NCBI GenBank assembly: GCA_947643615.1
Contig: CANRWO010000010.1
Coordinates: 1-64,000 of the forward strand
Origin: an uncultured Lachnospiraceae bacterium
Lineage (GTDB): Bacteria > Bacillota > Clostridia > Lachnospirales > Lachnospiraceae
Direction of reading: 5' to 3'
DNA length: 64,000 nt
Each line of letters begins with the position of its first letter. Position 1 is the first letter of the stretch. Under the pieces are notes generated by a model, which was given only the letters and a program-made list of their open reading frames with translations, did not search any database and was not told the origin of the DNA. Shown here piece by piece: positions 50,329 to 60,364 of the stretch. The position numbers were made by a program, and so were the translations under genes.

Positions 50329-52749
50329 TCAGCTGCGCAGATCAATATCCAGCTGGTTTTTCAGGTTCTTCAATATCTTCTTCACAAACCGGTCCACGGT
50401 ATCCGGTTCAAACGCTTCCTCTCCCGGCACAAAATCGATGGTGAATGCCATACTGCGCTTATCCTCCGGTATCTGTTCTCCCTCATACACGTCAAACAAT
50501 TTGATGCTCCTGATATGGGAACAGGATTTTTTCATAATGTCTTCCACCTGCCCACAGGTGACCTTCCTGTCCATAACAAGCGCCAGGTCGCGGCTCTCCT
50601 CCGGGAACTTGGGCAGCGGTGTGAACGATGCCGCCCTTTCACGCATTGCATAGAGCGCCTTCAAATCCATCTCCAGGATATAGGCCCCTGTCCGCAAATC
50701 AAGCTTTTCACAGACCTCATAGGCTGCCTTACCCAGATACCCTACTTCTTTTCCCTGGCAGAAAACAGCTGCTGCCTGATAGGGATGAAGGAAAGGCTTT
50801 TTCACGGGTTCATAACTGAAATCCAGGAACAGAGTCTCCGCCGTTTTCTCCGCTAACCCTTTCAGGGTGAAGAAACTTTCCTTCTCCCCAAAGATGCCGA
50901 TACAAAGAGTATCACGCTCGTCAGGGTAACTGTTCAGCGGCAGCTCCTCCGGCACAAACACATTGCCCATCTCAAACAGCCTTCCTTCCAGATTTCCCTT
51001 TTTCTGGTTCCTGGCAATGGCATTCAGCATGGATGCCGCCAGGGTAGTGCGCATGAGAGAGAGCTCTTCATTGATGGGATTGAGGATGGGGATGGCATTT
51101 CTCTCGGGCGCCTCCTGGGGCAGGCGCAGCAGATCCAGGTCTGACGGTGAGAAAAAGGAGTAGTGGATGCACTCATATGCCCCTGCGCTGCAAAGCGCCC
51201 TCTTCAGCTTCAGCTCCCTCTTCTGCTTCAGGTCCAACCCGCCCATTGTAACCTTGGCATCCGGCATAAAGGCAGGGACAACATGGTCATATCCGTACAT
51301 GCGGATGACTTCCTCCGCCACATCCGGGTAGGAATCCATGTCCTCACGGTAAGCAGGCACCTGTAATGTCAGCTCATCCCCCGCAACGGAAGGATTGAAA
51401 TCCAGGTTTTTCATAATACGCAGTATTTCGTTTTGCGGCACGTCGATACCCAGAACATCATTTACCTTTCTGACGCTTGCCTTCATCTCCCTGGGTTCAA
51501 TGGAATTTCCCGTATTTACATCCACATGGGTACGGGAAACCTTGCCGCAGCCCAACTCCTCGACAAGGTGCAGCGCCCGCTCCATGGCATGTACCGTAGT
51601 ATACTCATCCACGCCTTTCTCATACCTTGCGCTGGCATCCGTGCGCTTGCCCAGGGCACGGGAAGTCCTTCGGATATTATCCCGCATGAACTTAGCCGAT
51701 TCAAACAAAACCTCTGTGGTGGTGTCGCGGATCTCGGAGTTCAATCCACCCATGACCCCCGCCAGGGCAACAGGCTTCACACCGTCACAGATCACAAGAT
51801 GACTGCTGTTCAGGGTATACTCCTGGGCATCCAACGTTACCAGCTTCTCCTCCTCCCCTGCACGCCTTACGTTGATGGCATTGCCCTCCAGATAATCGCA
51901 GTCAAATGCATGCATGGGCTGCCCCATCTCCAGAAGCACATAGTTGGTAATGTCCACAATATTAGAGATGGCATCCTGTCCCACAAGAGCAAGCCTGCGT
52001 TTCATCCAAAGGGGGGACTCCCCGATTTTCACGTCATACACAAAATGCCCGATATACCTGGGACAAAGGTCGGGGGCATCTACGGTAACGGAAAAACCCT
52101 CCTTCTCCGCTTCCGTCTCCGTGTATTCCAGGGAAGGCTGTTTCAGCTCCTTGTCGAGCACTGCCGCCACTTCCCTGGCTATGCCCAAGATGCTCTGGCA
52201 GTCCGGCCTGTTGGCGGTGATGGAAATATCAAAGATCCAGTCGTCCAGTCCCAGCATAGGCTTCACGTCCGCCCCCGTTTCCGCATCCTCCGGCAGCTCC
52301 AAAAGCCCGTTGTAGCCTGCCCCGGGGAACATGCTCTCGCTGACGCCCAGTTCCACGCCGGAACAGAGCATCCCCTCGGATTCGTACCCCCGCAGCTTGC
52401 CCTTTTTGATGGTCATAGTGCCCTCCACGGTCTTATGGTCCTTGGCGGTCATATAGACGGTGGCTCCCACCAGAGCCACAGGGAATTTCCCCCCTGCCCT
52501 GACATTATCCGCGCCGCAGCAAATCTGGAAGACCCCGTGTGATCCCGCATTTACCCTGCACACATGCAGATGGGTCTCGGGGATGGGTTCACACTCCTCC
52601 ACCGATCCCACTACTACCTTGCTGATCTCTTTTCCTACCTCTGTAAGCTCTTCCACTTCAAAGCCGCAGGAAAAAAGCTTCTTCTCCAGCTCCTGAGGCG
52701 TGATATCTATATCAACGTAATCCTTTAACCAACTTAACGGTACTAACAT
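50329..52749 (-). CDS. pheT: Phenylalanyl-tRNA synthetase beta subunit
   Basis: 806 residues with the full beta-chain plan: N-terminal tRNA-binding (EMAP-like) domain with HLHVCRVNAG, B3/4 editing region, B5 domain, catalytic-like core and C-terminal anticodon-binding FDX-ACB domain (LPKFPEESRDLALVMDRKVT). Forms the alpha2-beta2 enzyme with PheS, encoded 66 bp upstream. Confidence 0.97.
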   Translation of the reverse strand: MLVPLSWLKDYVDIDITPQELEKKLFSCGFEVEELTEVGKEISKVVVGSVEECEPIPETHLHVCRVNAGSHGVFQICCGADNVRAGGKFPVALVGATVYMTAKDHKTVEGTMTIKKGKLRGYESEGMLCSGVELGVSESMFPGAGYNGLLELPEDAETGADVKPMLGLDDWIFDISITANRPDCQSILGIAREVAAVLDKELKQPSLEYTETEAEKEGFSVTVDAPDLCPRYIGHFVYDVKIGESPLWMKRRLALVGQDAISNIVDITNYVLLEMGQPMHAFDCDYLEGNAINVRRAGEEEKLVTLDAQEYTLNSSHLVICDGVKPVALAGVMGGLNSEIRDTTTEVLFESAKFMRDNIRRTSRALGKRTDASARYEKGVDEYTTVHAMERALHLVEELGCGKVSRTHVDVNTGNSIEPREMKASVRKVNDVLGIDVPQNEILRIMKNLDFNPSVAGDELTLQVPAYREDMDSYPDVAEEVIRMYGYDHVVPAFMPDAKVTMGGLDLKQKRELKLKRALCSAGAYECIHYSFFSPSDLDLLRLPQEAPERNAIPILNPINEELSLMRTTLAASMLNAIARNQKKGNLEGRLFEMGNVFVPEELPLNSYPDERDTLCIGIFGEKESFFTLKGLAEKTAETLFLDFSYEPVKKPFLHPYQAAAVFCQGKEVGYLGKAAYEVCEKLDLRTGAYILEMDLKALYAMRERAASFTPLPKFPEESRDLALVMDRKVTCGQVEDIMKKSCSHIRSIKLFDVYEGEQIPEDKRSMAFTIDFVPGEEAFEPDTVDRFVKKILKNLKNQLDIDLRS

Positions 52750-52815
52750 ATTTTTCCTCCTTCTCCGTTTGGCATTTATGGCTCCCCGGGTGATGATCCC
52801 CGCCGCCCGGGCAGC

Positions 52816-53850
52816 TTAATTATCATTGATCTGCCTCAGCACACGCAGGTCAGACTCAAACAGCAGCTTCACATTGTTGATGCCGTATTTCAGCATGGCA
52901 GCGCGGTCCAGGCCAATACCGAATGCCAGTCCGCTGTACTTCTCCGAATCAATGCCGCAGTTTTCCAGCACCCTCCTGTTCACAATGCCGGCGCCCAAAA
53001 GTTCGATCCAGCCTGTGCCCTTACAAAGCCTGCAGCCCTTGCCGCCGCAGGAAAAACAGCTCACGTCTACCTCCACGGAGGGTTCCGTAAAGGGGAAATA
53101 GGAAGGGCGCAGCCGGGTAGTGGTATCCTCCCCAAAAATCTTCTTCGCAAAAAGCTCCAGCATTCCCTTCAGGTCACACATAGTGATCCTCTCATCCACC
53201 ACCAGTCCCTCCATCTGGTGGAACATGGGAGAATGGGTAGCATCATCATCGGAGCGGAACACCTTGCCTGGCGCGGCAACAATCTTGATGGGCGGTTTTT
53301 TCTTCTCCATGGTATGGATCTGGGCCCCGCTGGTCTGGGTAGCCAGCAGGTATTCCGGTGACAGGTAAAAGGTATCCTGCATATCCCTGGCCGGATGGTC
53401 CTTGGGTATATTCAAAGCCTCAAAATTATAATAATCATTCTCGATTTCCCGTGTCTCGGCAACCTCGAACCCCATCCCCACGAAAATATCCATCAGCTGG
53501 TTGCGGATCTGGGTGACCGGATGCAGATTACCTGTCTCCGTCTCCCGGGCAGGCATAGTCACATCAATTTTCTCGGATTCGTACCTCCGTTCAAGCTCCC
53601 TGGCTTTCAGCTTCTCATCCAGTTCAGAAAACTTCTGCTGCGCCCAATCCTTCAATTCGTTGATATTTTTACCGAAGGCTGCCCGTTCCTCAGGGGCAAT
53701 ATTTTTCATTTCCTTCATCAACTGGCCGATCTTGCCTGTCTTGGAATCCAAAAACTGCTTCCTCAGTTCAAAAGCCGCCGCCCTGGATGCGGCGAGCTGG
53801 TCAATTCCATTCAGGATCTCCTGTTTGATGCCTGCTAATCTGTCATTCAT
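52816..53850 (-). CDS. pheS: Phenylalanyl-tRNA synthetase alpha subunit
   Basis: 344 residues; the second ATG follows GGAGGA by seven bases. N-terminal coiled coil (~1-95), then the class II core: [29 protein letters not shown] (motif 2 region), [19 protein letters not shown], and motif 3 [24 protein letters not shown]-like Cys cluster ([12 protein letters not shown]) is present. Controlled by a T-box leader. Confidence 0.97.
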   Translation of the reverse strand: MNDRLAGIKQEILNGIDQLAASRAAAFELRKQFLDSKTGKIGQLMKEMKNIAPEERAAFGKNINELKDWAQQKFSELDEKLKARELERRYESEKIDVTMPARETETGNLHPVTQIRNQLMDIFVGMGFEVAETREIENDYYNFEALNIPKDHPARDMQDTFYLSPEYLLATQTSGAQIHTMEKKKPPIKIVAAPGKVFRSDDDATHSPMFHQMEGLVVDERITMCDLKGMLELFAKKIFGEDTTTRLRPSYFPFTEPSVEVDVSCFSCGGKGCRLCKGTGWIELLGAGIVNRRVLENCGIDSEKYSGLAFGIGLDRAAMLKYGINNVKLLFESDLRVLRQINDN

Positions 53851-53923
53851 TGAGCTCTCCTCCATTCTTTTCCGTTAAACAATAATAGCATCCACGCTAT
53901 GCAAAGATCCCATTGCCACAAAT

Positions 53924-54206
53924 AAAACCCCATGCACAGCTTCCTGCGCATGGGGCGAAATAATCCGCGGTACCACCCTGCTTCCGCCATCCGTACATAC
54001 GGATCTGCGGCTCTCATTAACGCGTAACGTGCGCCTCACGTCCAAAACTAACAGCATCCCTCTCGGGAATAGCCTTCACTCCGGCGGCTCCGGTGGGAAA
54101 TTCAGGGCCTCATTTGAACATAAGGAAGCTTTCAGCCGACGACTTCCTCTCTCTGAAGGAAAATGTACCCCTACTGTGCACCATCCATGCCTTTTATTTT
54201 TTGTTG
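53924..54206 (-). promoter_or_regulatory. T-box riboswitch of pheST
   Basis: On the minus strand the conserved T-box AGGGTGGTACCGCGGA (53979-53964) is followed by the terminator stem CCCCATGC/GCATGGGG and TTTT. The UGGU in the T-box bulge pairs with an ACCA tRNA end, as expected for tRNA-Phe with discriminator A. The upstream ~200 nt would form stem I with a UUC specifier; I cannot fix which UUC it is by eye. Uncharged tRNA-Phe should switch on pheST. Confidence 0.92.
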
Positions 54207-54212
54207 TCCTCT

Positions 54213-54241
54213 ATTTTAGCGGTTCAAGCCGTAAAAGTCAA
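54213..54241 (-). promoter_or_regulatory. Promoter of the pheST leader
   Basis: TTGACT, 17-bp spacer, TAAAAT; the expected start is close to the first leader base. Confidence 0.7.
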
Positions 54242-54281
54242 TACCCTGCCACAAAATCGCCCATGGCCCACCTATTAAAAG

Positions 54282-54372
54282 TTACTGTTCACACGCACCA
54301 TTCGCAAACCCGCACTTTCAGTGCTCGCCGCTGCCACGCAGCTGTTTTTGCTCATAAAATGACGCTCCCTCC
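54282..54372. repeat. Partial copy of the 14,313 MITE-like element
   Basis: Starts TTACTGTTCACACGCACC and follows the left ~90 bp of the element at 14,313 with scattered mismatches, then diverges before the second stem. No right-hand terminal repeat is visible. The ~115 bases between it and the YihY gene show nothing else. Confidence 0.65.
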
Positions 54373-54488
54373 GTTCACAGCAACAGATCCACAGAAATCC
54401 CAAAACACTGATTTCCCCCAGGCCTGTCCCGGGTTTGTCGCGCAAAAGCAGCCTGGAAACACCCCGCGGCGGCAAGTAAACAATAGCA

Positions 54489-55373
54489 TTAAAAATGCTT
54501 CACCAACACCTTGTTCACCGGACTGAAATAGCGGTTCATATAGGCACCTATCATAATGATATACATACAGAAATACATCCACAGCAGCACAATGATAATG
54601 ATGGACAAGCTGCCGTAAATACCGTAAGAATTGCCGTAGGTCACGTAAATGGAAAAACCCCACGAGAAAACGCTCCACACCACGGCCGCGAAAATCGCTC
54701 CCGGTATTTGTTCCTTAAACTTCATTTTCACGTCCGGCACATACGTGTAAACAGCGGCAAACAGCAGAGTCAAAACTGCCCAGACAAATATAAACCGAAA
54801 ATTCATGGCAAAAGACGCCAACGCCTCCAGCTGGGGAATCCGATGGAGCGCCAGCGTCACCAGCTGGTCGCCGAATACCATAATGAACAGGGACAGGATC
54901 ACCACCAGCAGCATTACCACCGTATACAGGGATGCCACTGCCCTTATCAGAAAATAGTTTCTTTTTTCCTCCACCCCGTTTAAAACATTCAGGCCTGTCA
55001 TCAGCGCCATTACCCCCTTTGCCGCAGACCAGATGGTGGTAAAGATCGCAATGGACAAAATTCCCGCCGACTTGTCATAGACATCCGCAATCAGGCTTTC
55101 CACCAGAGGGTCGATCCTGTCAGGGGTCAGGTCCGTCACCGCAGTCACCAGGTTTTCCTCCGTCAGCGGCGTATAAGGAATGATTGTACATATCATAATC
55201 AGCATAGGCACCAGCGACAGGAAAAAGAAAAAGGCTATACTTGCCGCATAAGCGCTGATATTCTGCTTTTTCATATGGGCGGTAAAATCCTGCCCGATCC
55301 ATATCATTTTACGAATCACTTTCACCCTCCGCGCCATTATGGCCTGCCCGTCAAAAGGCCTGGTCATATACAT
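54489..55373 (-). CDS. YihY/BrkB-family membrane protein
   Basis: 294 residues, six membrane segments. The family pattern is clear: ISAYAASIAFFFFLSLVPML in helix 1, TTIWSAAKGVMALMTGLN, and the last helix pair ending YGSLSIIIIVLLWMYF. The older RNase BN label for this family is wrong. Start is uncertain: the first ATG overlaps the upstream gene by 23 bp; an ATG 12 codons later is also possible. Neither has a strong ribosome site. Confidence 0.9.
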   Translation of the reverse strand: MYMTRPFDGQAIMARRVKVIRKMIWIGQDFTAHMKKQNISAYAASIAFFFFLSLVPMLIMICTIIPYTPLTEENLVTAVTDLTPDRIDPLVESLIADVYDKSAGILSIAIFTTIWSAAKGVMALMTGLNVLNGVEEKRNYFLIRAVASLYTVVMLLVVILSLFIMVFGDQLVTLALHRIPQLEALASFAMNFRFIFVWAVLTLLFAAVYTYVPDVKMKFKEQIPGAIFAAVVWSVFSWGFSIYVTYGNSYGIYGSLSIIIIVLLWMYFCMYIIMIGAYMNRYFSPVNKVLVKHF

Positions 55374-57333
55374 TTTCCAGATAACAGCCGTCGTAAAAGA
55401 ACAGGAGGATGTCCTGGGCGTTATAGCCGCTTTTCGCCATCTCCTTAGCGCCGTTCTGGCTCATGCCGACACCGTGGCCGAAACCACCGCCGGTCAGGCT
55501 ATATCCTACCACATTTCCCTTCTCTTTACCAGTCGTAATCACAAAAAAACCGCTGGGCAGAAGGTTGGGGCTGGCAGCCTGGCTCCCATCCTGCCTCAGT
55601 ACCTTGCTCTCCCCGTCGTTCAGGACATAACGGATATTGTGCTCGGAGATGACCTTGTAGGTATGCTCCTTCGTCTCTATGATCAGCTCATCCGCCACGC
55701 CCCCGCTGCCGCGCTTGTCAATGTAGATCTCCTTAACCGCATCCAGCTCTTCAATCTCCTGGCTGACATACTCCCCGTCCACCAATGTGAGGACAAGCTT
55801 GCTGTTGGCATCATACCTCTTCCGCAGCGCCTCCAGCATATGTTCCGTATCCAGTTCCTTTACCTCATATGTCCAGCGATACCAGTTCTCATCCGCCTCG
55901 AAGTCATTTTCATTCCTCCCCCGTATGAACTCATCAAAATGCCCCTCATCCTGCAGATAACTTCCCAGGTCACCGCCTTCGGGGTTTAATGCCCTGGCAT
56001 GGAGATAATCAATCTGTGCGGCCGCCTCCGTCTTCCAGATCGTAGCCTCCGTACCTGCGCCGCAGGAGGTGGAATAATAATAAGTACCCGCGGTGACTCC
56101 CTGTCCGGTCAGCAGAAGCTGCCCATATGTTTCTTTCACTGCGGTGCTGGTGCTCTCCTGTTCCAGTATATTGTTATAGACCTGATAGGATGTGCTGTCA
56201 TCCACATGCGCGCCATACTGGGGGTATCCGGCATGTTCCATATGCCCGTAAGCATAAGTCCTTGCGCAGACTGCCTGGGCTTTCAGCGCCTCCCCGGGAT
56301 ATTTGGACGGCATCTCACTGGGGACCACACTGTAGAGGTATTCTTCCAGAAGGACTTCGTTGATCACGATCATTCCCTCTTCCGTATTTAGCAGCTCCAA
56401 AGCTCCCCTATAAGAAGGTATGCCCTGGTTCCTTCCCACGTTTTTCAGTATCAGCTTCCCTGTCAGGGCCTCCGGTTGAATCCAAACCCTTCCGCCTTCA
56501 AAATAACTGCTGTCACGGTCGATCGTAACCTCTTCCCCGGCCTGGTAAGTCTCCTGGATCCGGTTGTCATAAGGGCCGTAAGTCACCGTAAAACCATTGT
56601 TTCCTGACAGGACCAGCTGTTCGTGGTAAAGGCCTCCGTAGTCTCCGCTCTTAAGCAATACGCGGATATATTCCATGGCCTCCTCCCTGGCAAGCAGGAT
56701 ACCGCAGACACTGCCGTCCTCCAGCACAAGATCCGTAAAACTGTACCCGAAACAAATATCCCTGAAGGTGCACATCGCCATCTCGTCATACAGCCGATAC
56801 CCTTTATAATCTTCATCCAGGGGAAGCACTCCGTAACCCTCTACTTCTACCCCATTCTCGTCTGCGCTGAGTATTCTGCCATTGATCTTCTCCGTTTTGG
56901 CAAACACTCCTGTCACAGCCCCGTCCGTCAGGACGACATCCGCCACCTGCTCCCGGACAGAAGGGTCAGGGCCGAACATCACGGCGCCCAGATCCTCCTG
57001 TGCCCCCTCGTGCACAATTCCGTATGGATAACTTTCCCTTTCACCATCCCGGAAGACTGCCAGTTCCTTATCCCCCACATCCAGGATCCACACATTCGTC
57101 AACACTTTCACCACCGGGACATGGGGTTGCGGAAACAGGGGATTCTCCTGGGTCCCCCCTGTATCCCTATGTACAAGCAGGGAAATGAATTTCCCCAACA
57201 ACAGTATCAACAGCAGCAGAAAACCCAGAAGGCAAATGAATGCCTTCAACTGCATCCTCTGGGATCTGTTCAGACCGTTTCCGTTGCCGTTATTGCCTCT
57301 GTTCCTGCCTCTGTCCAACAGCGTTTTCCTCAC
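55351..57333 (-). CDS. SpoIID/LytB-domain protein
   Basis: 660 residues. A single N-terminal membrane helix (~31-52) after a basic, Asn/Gly-rich start anchors the protein outward. Residues ~60-320 are unassigned and beta-rich. Residues ~325-650 are a SpoIID domain: YLYSVVPSEMPSKYPGEALK containing the catalytic Glu region, ARTYAYGHMEH, YYYSTSCGAGTEA and GGGFGHGVGMSQNGA. SpoIID is a lytic transglycosylase in engulfment; this longer version lacks close resemblance outside the domain, so it may act on peptidoglycan in vegetative cells or in sporulation. Confidence 0.88.
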   Translation of the reverse strand: MRKTLLDRGRNRGNNGNGNGLNRSQRMQLKAFICLLGFLLLLILLLGKFISLLVHRDTGGTQENPLFPQPHVPVVKVLTNVWILDVGDKELAVFRDGERESYPYGIVHEGAQEDLGAVMFGPDPSVREQVADVVLTDGAVTGVFAKTEKINGRILSADENGVEVEGYGVLPLDEDYKGYRLYDEMAMCTFRDICFGYSFTDLVLEDGSVCGILLAREEAMEYIRVLLKSGDYGGLYHEQLVLSGNNGFTVTYGPYDNRIQETYQAGEEVTIDRDSSYFEGGRVWIQPEALTGKLILKNVGRNQGIPSYRGALELLNTEEGMIVINEVLLEEYLYSVVPSEMPSKYPGEALKAQAVCARTYAYGHMEHAGYPQYGAHVDDSTSYQVYNNILEQESTSTAVKETYGQLLLTGQGVTAGTYYYSTSCGAGTEATIWKTEAAAQIDYLHARALNPEGGDLGSYLQDEGHFDEFIRGRNENDFEADENWYRWTYEVKELDTEHMLEALRKRYDANSKLVLTLVDGEYVSQEIEELDAVKEIYIDKRGSGGVADELIIETKEHTYKVISEHNIRYVLNDGESKVLRQDGSQAASPNLLPSGFFVITTGKEKGNVVGYSLTGGGFGHGVGMSQNGAKEMAKSGYNAQDILLFFYDGCYLENVYDQAF

Positions 57334-57459
57334 ATTCCAAAATTTCTAAACCGAATTTCCACATGCCGCAGCTCCATACGCCTTGCATCCATACAAACAT
57401 ATCATGTCCGTTAATTCCAGTCCGTTATATTCTATTTCCCTTGTCTGCATCTTATACCT

Positions 57460-57692
57460 CAAAAGAGCAGCCCTTATGGACTGCTCTTTTGTTCTGTTTA
57501 CATATCCCCAAAATGCCGCCTCCTGTTTTTTGACTCCTAGCAGCGCTAGGTGGGTGACCGCAACCTGCCTTTTGCCTTCCCTTCCAATCCTTGTATCCAA
57601 GTGAGGGCTTGACAGCCAGCCGGCAATGTAGGAATCCCGTTTAAAGTAAATGTAGGTTCAAAAATGAACAGGAGTTATCGCACACTTCAGGT
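57460..57692 (-). ncRNA. ssrS: Probable 6S RNA
   Basis: A free-standing transcription unit without a credible reading frame: TATAAT at 57705-57700 with a TTGTAT -35 17 bp upstream, and a perfect terminator-like hairpin (CAAAAGAGCAG/CTGCTCTTTTG) at 57491-57460. The RNA's 5' CUCCUGUU pairs with 3' AACAGGAG as a closing stem, a small hairpin CCUAGC/GCUAGG lies in the 3' side of the central region, and the apex is CUUG-GAUA-CAAG. Rod shape, central bubble and size fit 6S RNA, which sequesters sigma-A RNA polymerase. Assigned by architecture, not by alignment. The space from 57334 to 57460 holds nothing else visible. Confidence 0.6.
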
Positions 57693-57772
57693 TACTCTTA
57701 TTATAACGAAACACTTAGCAAAATACAACAGCAATTTTTGGTTTTTGCACCTTTATTTAGTGAATTTTTACA

Positions 57773-57801
57773 TTGAACTTTTAAAATAGGGGTAGTATCA
57801 T
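57773..57801 (+). promoter_or_regulatory. Promoter of the small lipoprotein gene
   Basis: TTGAAC, 17-bp spacer, TATCAT, about 40 bases before the start codon. Confidence 0.65.
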
Positions 57802-57842
57802 TTATTTTGTCCTAGAAATTTTTTTAAAGAGAGGAATAATAT

Positions 57843-58361
57843 ATGAGGAAAAAGTTATTGACACTTGTACTTACGGCTACGATGGTTCTTTCCTTCGCAG
57901 CATGTGGTTCCGACGGCTTGAATTCCGCAAGTAACGGAAGTTCTTCCGCTGCACAGTCTACTGCAAGCACTCCTTCATCTTCCGCTCCCGAAGCATCCAG
58001 CTCACAGGCAGACGATGCGGCTATGACCCTGGAAGAGTGGATGAACTCCGATGAGGCAAAGCAGGCTGAAGAGCAGACCAACACTGCTCTGGCATCTACC
58101 GGTATGACCGTTAAACTGGCTGCAGACGGTAACGTCTTTGTTTACGAGTACACCCTTCCCGGCGGCGACGAGTACAGCGGACTGACCAGCGAAGCATTAG
58201 CTGCCGCTTTCGATCCCGTTATTGAGGCAAATAAGCAGGGACTTGCAGATTTGTTCGAATCTTTCGAGTCTTCATACGGCATTAAGCTGGACGGTGCACG
58301 TTTTACATTTCTTGCATCTGACGGAACCGAGATTTACTCCGGAGACGTAGCAAACGAATAA
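57843..58361 (+). CDS. Small secreted lipoprotein (DUF4854-like)
   Basis: 172 residues. Lipoprotein signal at 1-21 with lipobox LSFAAC, then a Ser/Ala-rich linker (~22-58) and a C-terminal domain of ~110 residues beginning MTLEEWMNSDEAKQ. This start resembles the DUF4854 family of Lachnospiraceae lipoproteins; function unknown. AGAGGA precedes the ATG. Its own promoter and terminator make it monocistronic. Confidence 0.85.
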   Translation: MRKKLLTLVLTATMVLSFAACGSDGLNSASNGSSSAAQSTASTPSSSAPEASSSQADDAAMTLEEWMNSDEAKQAEEQTNTALASTGMTVKLAADGNVFVYEYTLPGGDEYSGLTSEALAAAFDPVIEANKQGLADLFESFESSYGIKLDGARFTFLASDGTEIYSGDVANE

Positions 58362-58370
58362 AATAAAAAA

Positions 58371-58405
58371 AGGACTGCCGCATTAAATGTGGCAGTCCTT
58401 TTTTT
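58371..58405 (+). terminator. Terminator after the lipoprotein gene
   Basis: AGGACTGCC pairs with GGCAGTCCT around CGCATTAAATGT and is followed by T7. Confidence 0.9.
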
Positions 58406-58435
58406 ATTTTATAGGAAACTGCGTCCTGGATGGGG

Positions 58436-58480
58436 AAGAATGCGAAGCATTCTTCGAAGCGCCGCAGGCGGCGCTTTTTT
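58436..58480 (+). terminator. Second rightward terminator-like hairpin pair
   Basis: AAGAATGC/GCATTCTT followed by AGCGCCGC/GCGGCGCT with T6. No rightward gene precedes it other than the already terminated lipoprotein gene, so it may be a backup terminator. Confidence 0.6.
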
Positions 58481-58558
58481 ATCTTATTGTACCTGATGCG
58501 CATCATCCGGCTGTGGCAAAAAACACATTCTTGTTCCAATATTTTCTTTTCACAAAAC

Positions 58559-58590
58559 AAACCCCATAGGCCTCCCGGCCCATGGGGTTT
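58559..58590 (-). terminator. Terminator after pckA
   Basis: AAACCCCAT pairs with ATGGGGTTT; on the minus strand it is followed by TGTTTTG. Confidence 0.65.
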
Positions 58591-58627
58591 TGGTATTTAA
58601 GTTCAACTACCCTGCTGATCCTACTGC

Positions 58628-60232
58628 TTATTTCTGAGGGCCTGCGGATACAAGTGCCTTACCCGCATCGTTGCCTTCATACTTCGCAAAGTTCTTAACA
58701 AATCTGGAAGACAGATCGTCTGCCTTTGCTTCCCAGTCAGCAACATTTGCATAAGTGTCGCGAGGGTCAAGGATGTTGGTATCCACACCGGGCAGCTCCG
58801 TAGGAATGTCAAAGTTAAAGATCGGAAGCTTCTTGGTAGGCGCATTGTTGATGTCTCCGCTCAGGATAGCATCAATGATACCTCTTGTATCCTTGATGGA
58901 AATTCTCTTGCCGGTGCCGTTCCATCCGGTATTTACCAGATATGCTTTAGCGCCGCTCTTCTCCATTCTCTTAACCAGCTCTTCTGCATACTTTGTGGGA
59001 TGCAGCTCCAGGAATGCCTGGCCGAAGCATGCGGAGAAGGTAGGTGTAGGCTCTGTGATTCCACGCTCCGTACCTGCCAGCTTAGCAGTAAACCCGGAAA
59101 GGAAGTAATATTGGGTCTGCTCAGGTGTCAGAATGGATACGGGAGGAAGTACGCCGAATGCATCCGCAGACAGGAAAATCACATTCTTAGCTGCCGGTGC
59201 AGCGGAAACAGGACGTACAATATTGTTGATATGGCTGATAGGATAAGAAACACGGGTATTCTCGGTTACGCTCTTATCGTCAAAATCAATCTTGCCGGCC
59301 TCATCTACGGTTACATTCTCAAGCAGTGCGTCGCGCTTGATGGCGTTGTAGATGTCGGGTTCGGAATCCTTGTCCAGGTTGATAACCTTCGCATAGCAGC
59401 CGCCCTCGAAGTTGAACACGCCGTTGTCATCCCAGCCATGCTCGTCGTCGCCGATCAACAGACGCTTGGGATCGGTGGACAGGGTGGTCTTGCCGGTTCC
59501 GGAAAGTCCGAAGAAAATGGCAGTATTCTCACCGTTCATATCGGTATTTGCGGAGCAATGCATGGAAGCGATGCCCTTCAGCGGCAGATAGTAGTTCATC
59601 ATGGAGAACATACCCTTCTTCATCTCACCGCCGTACCATGTGTTGATGATAACCTGCTCGCGGCTGGAAATGTTGAAAGCCACACAGGTCTCGGAGTTCA
59701 GGTTCAGCTCCTTATAATTTTCAACCTTTGCCTTGGAAGCATTATATACAACGAAGTCAGGCTCAAAGCTCTCCAGTTCCTCTGCGCTGGGCTGGATGAA
59801 CATATTCTTGATGAAATGGGCCTGCCATGCAACTTCCACGATAAAACGTACTGCCATACGGGTATCCTTGTTAGCACCGCAGAAAGCGTCTACAACAAAC
59901 AGTCTCTTATTGCAAAGCTCCTTCTGTGCGATATCCTTTACGGTTGCCCATACTTCCTCTGACATGGGATGATTGTCGTTCTTATACTCGTCGGAAGTCC
60001 ACCATACGGTATTCTTAGAGTTCTCATCCATAACGATATACTTATCTTTGGGAGAACGCCCTGTGTAAATTCCGGTCATTACATTCACTGCGCCAAGCTC
60101 AGTTTCCTGACCCTTTTCAAATCCTTCCAGACCAGCCTTGGTCTCTTCCTCAAACAGTACTTCATAGGAAGGATTGTGCACTACTTCCGTAGTTCCGGTA
60201 ATGCCATACTTGCTTAAATTGATCTCTGCCAT
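58628..60232 (-). CDS. pckA: Phosphoenolpyruvate carboxykinase (ATP)
   Basis: 534 residues, normal length. Kinase P-loop [11 protein letters not shown], the downstream [12 protein letters not shown] metal site, and the substrate-binding [10 protein letters not shown] near the N terminus identify the ATP-type enzyme. It interconverts oxaloacetate and PEP. GAGAGG lies 11 bases before the ATG. In anaerobes it often works in the PEP-carboxylating direction. PEP is also the substrate of the PEP mutase encoded at the left end of the window. Confidence 0.98.
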   Translation of the reverse strand: MAEINLSKYGITGTTEVVHNPSYEVLFEEETKAGLEGFEKGQETELGAVNVMTGIYTGRSPKDKYIVMDENSKNTVWWTSDEYKNDNHPMSEEVWATVKDIAQKELCNKRLFVVDAFCGANKDTRMAVRFIVEVAWQAHFIKNMFIQPSAEELESFEPDFVVYNASKAKVENYKELNLNSETCVAFNISSREQVIINTWYGGEMKKGMFSMMNYYLPLKGIASMHCSANTDMNGENTAIFFGLSGTGKTTLSTDPKRLLIGDDEHGWDDNGVFNFEGGCYAKVINLDKDSEPDIYNAIKRDALLENVTVDEAGKIDFDDKSVTENTRVSYPISHINNIVRPVSAAPAAKNVIFLSADAFGVLPPVSILTPEQTQYYFLSGFTAKLAGTERGITEPTPTFSACFGQAFLELHPTKYAEELVKRMEKSGAKAYLVNTGWNGTGKRISIKDTRGIIDAILSGDINNAPTKKLPIFNFDIPTELPGVDTNILDPRDTYANVADWEAKADDLSSRFVKNFAKYEGNDAGKALVSAGPQK

Positions 60233-60298
60233 CTCGCGTTTTACCTCTCTTCTTTCATGATATCTTTAGGTAGATTCCTATAGACTCCAGTCGTTATA

Positions 60299-60327
60299 AC
60301 TTTAACATGCCGATAGTGAAAAGTCAA
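60299..60327 (-). promoter_or_regulatory. pckA promoter
   Basis: TTGACT, 17-bp spacer, TAAAGT; leader of about 60 nt. Confidence 0.6.
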
Positions 60328-60364
60328 TAAATGGGAAAGATTTTATAAAAAGTTTAGAGCGTGT

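Noticed and set aside
57346..57600. 84-codon minus-strand open frame
   Set aside because: It covers the 3' half and terminator hairpin of the probable 6S RNA, has no ribosome site and no protein-like features.
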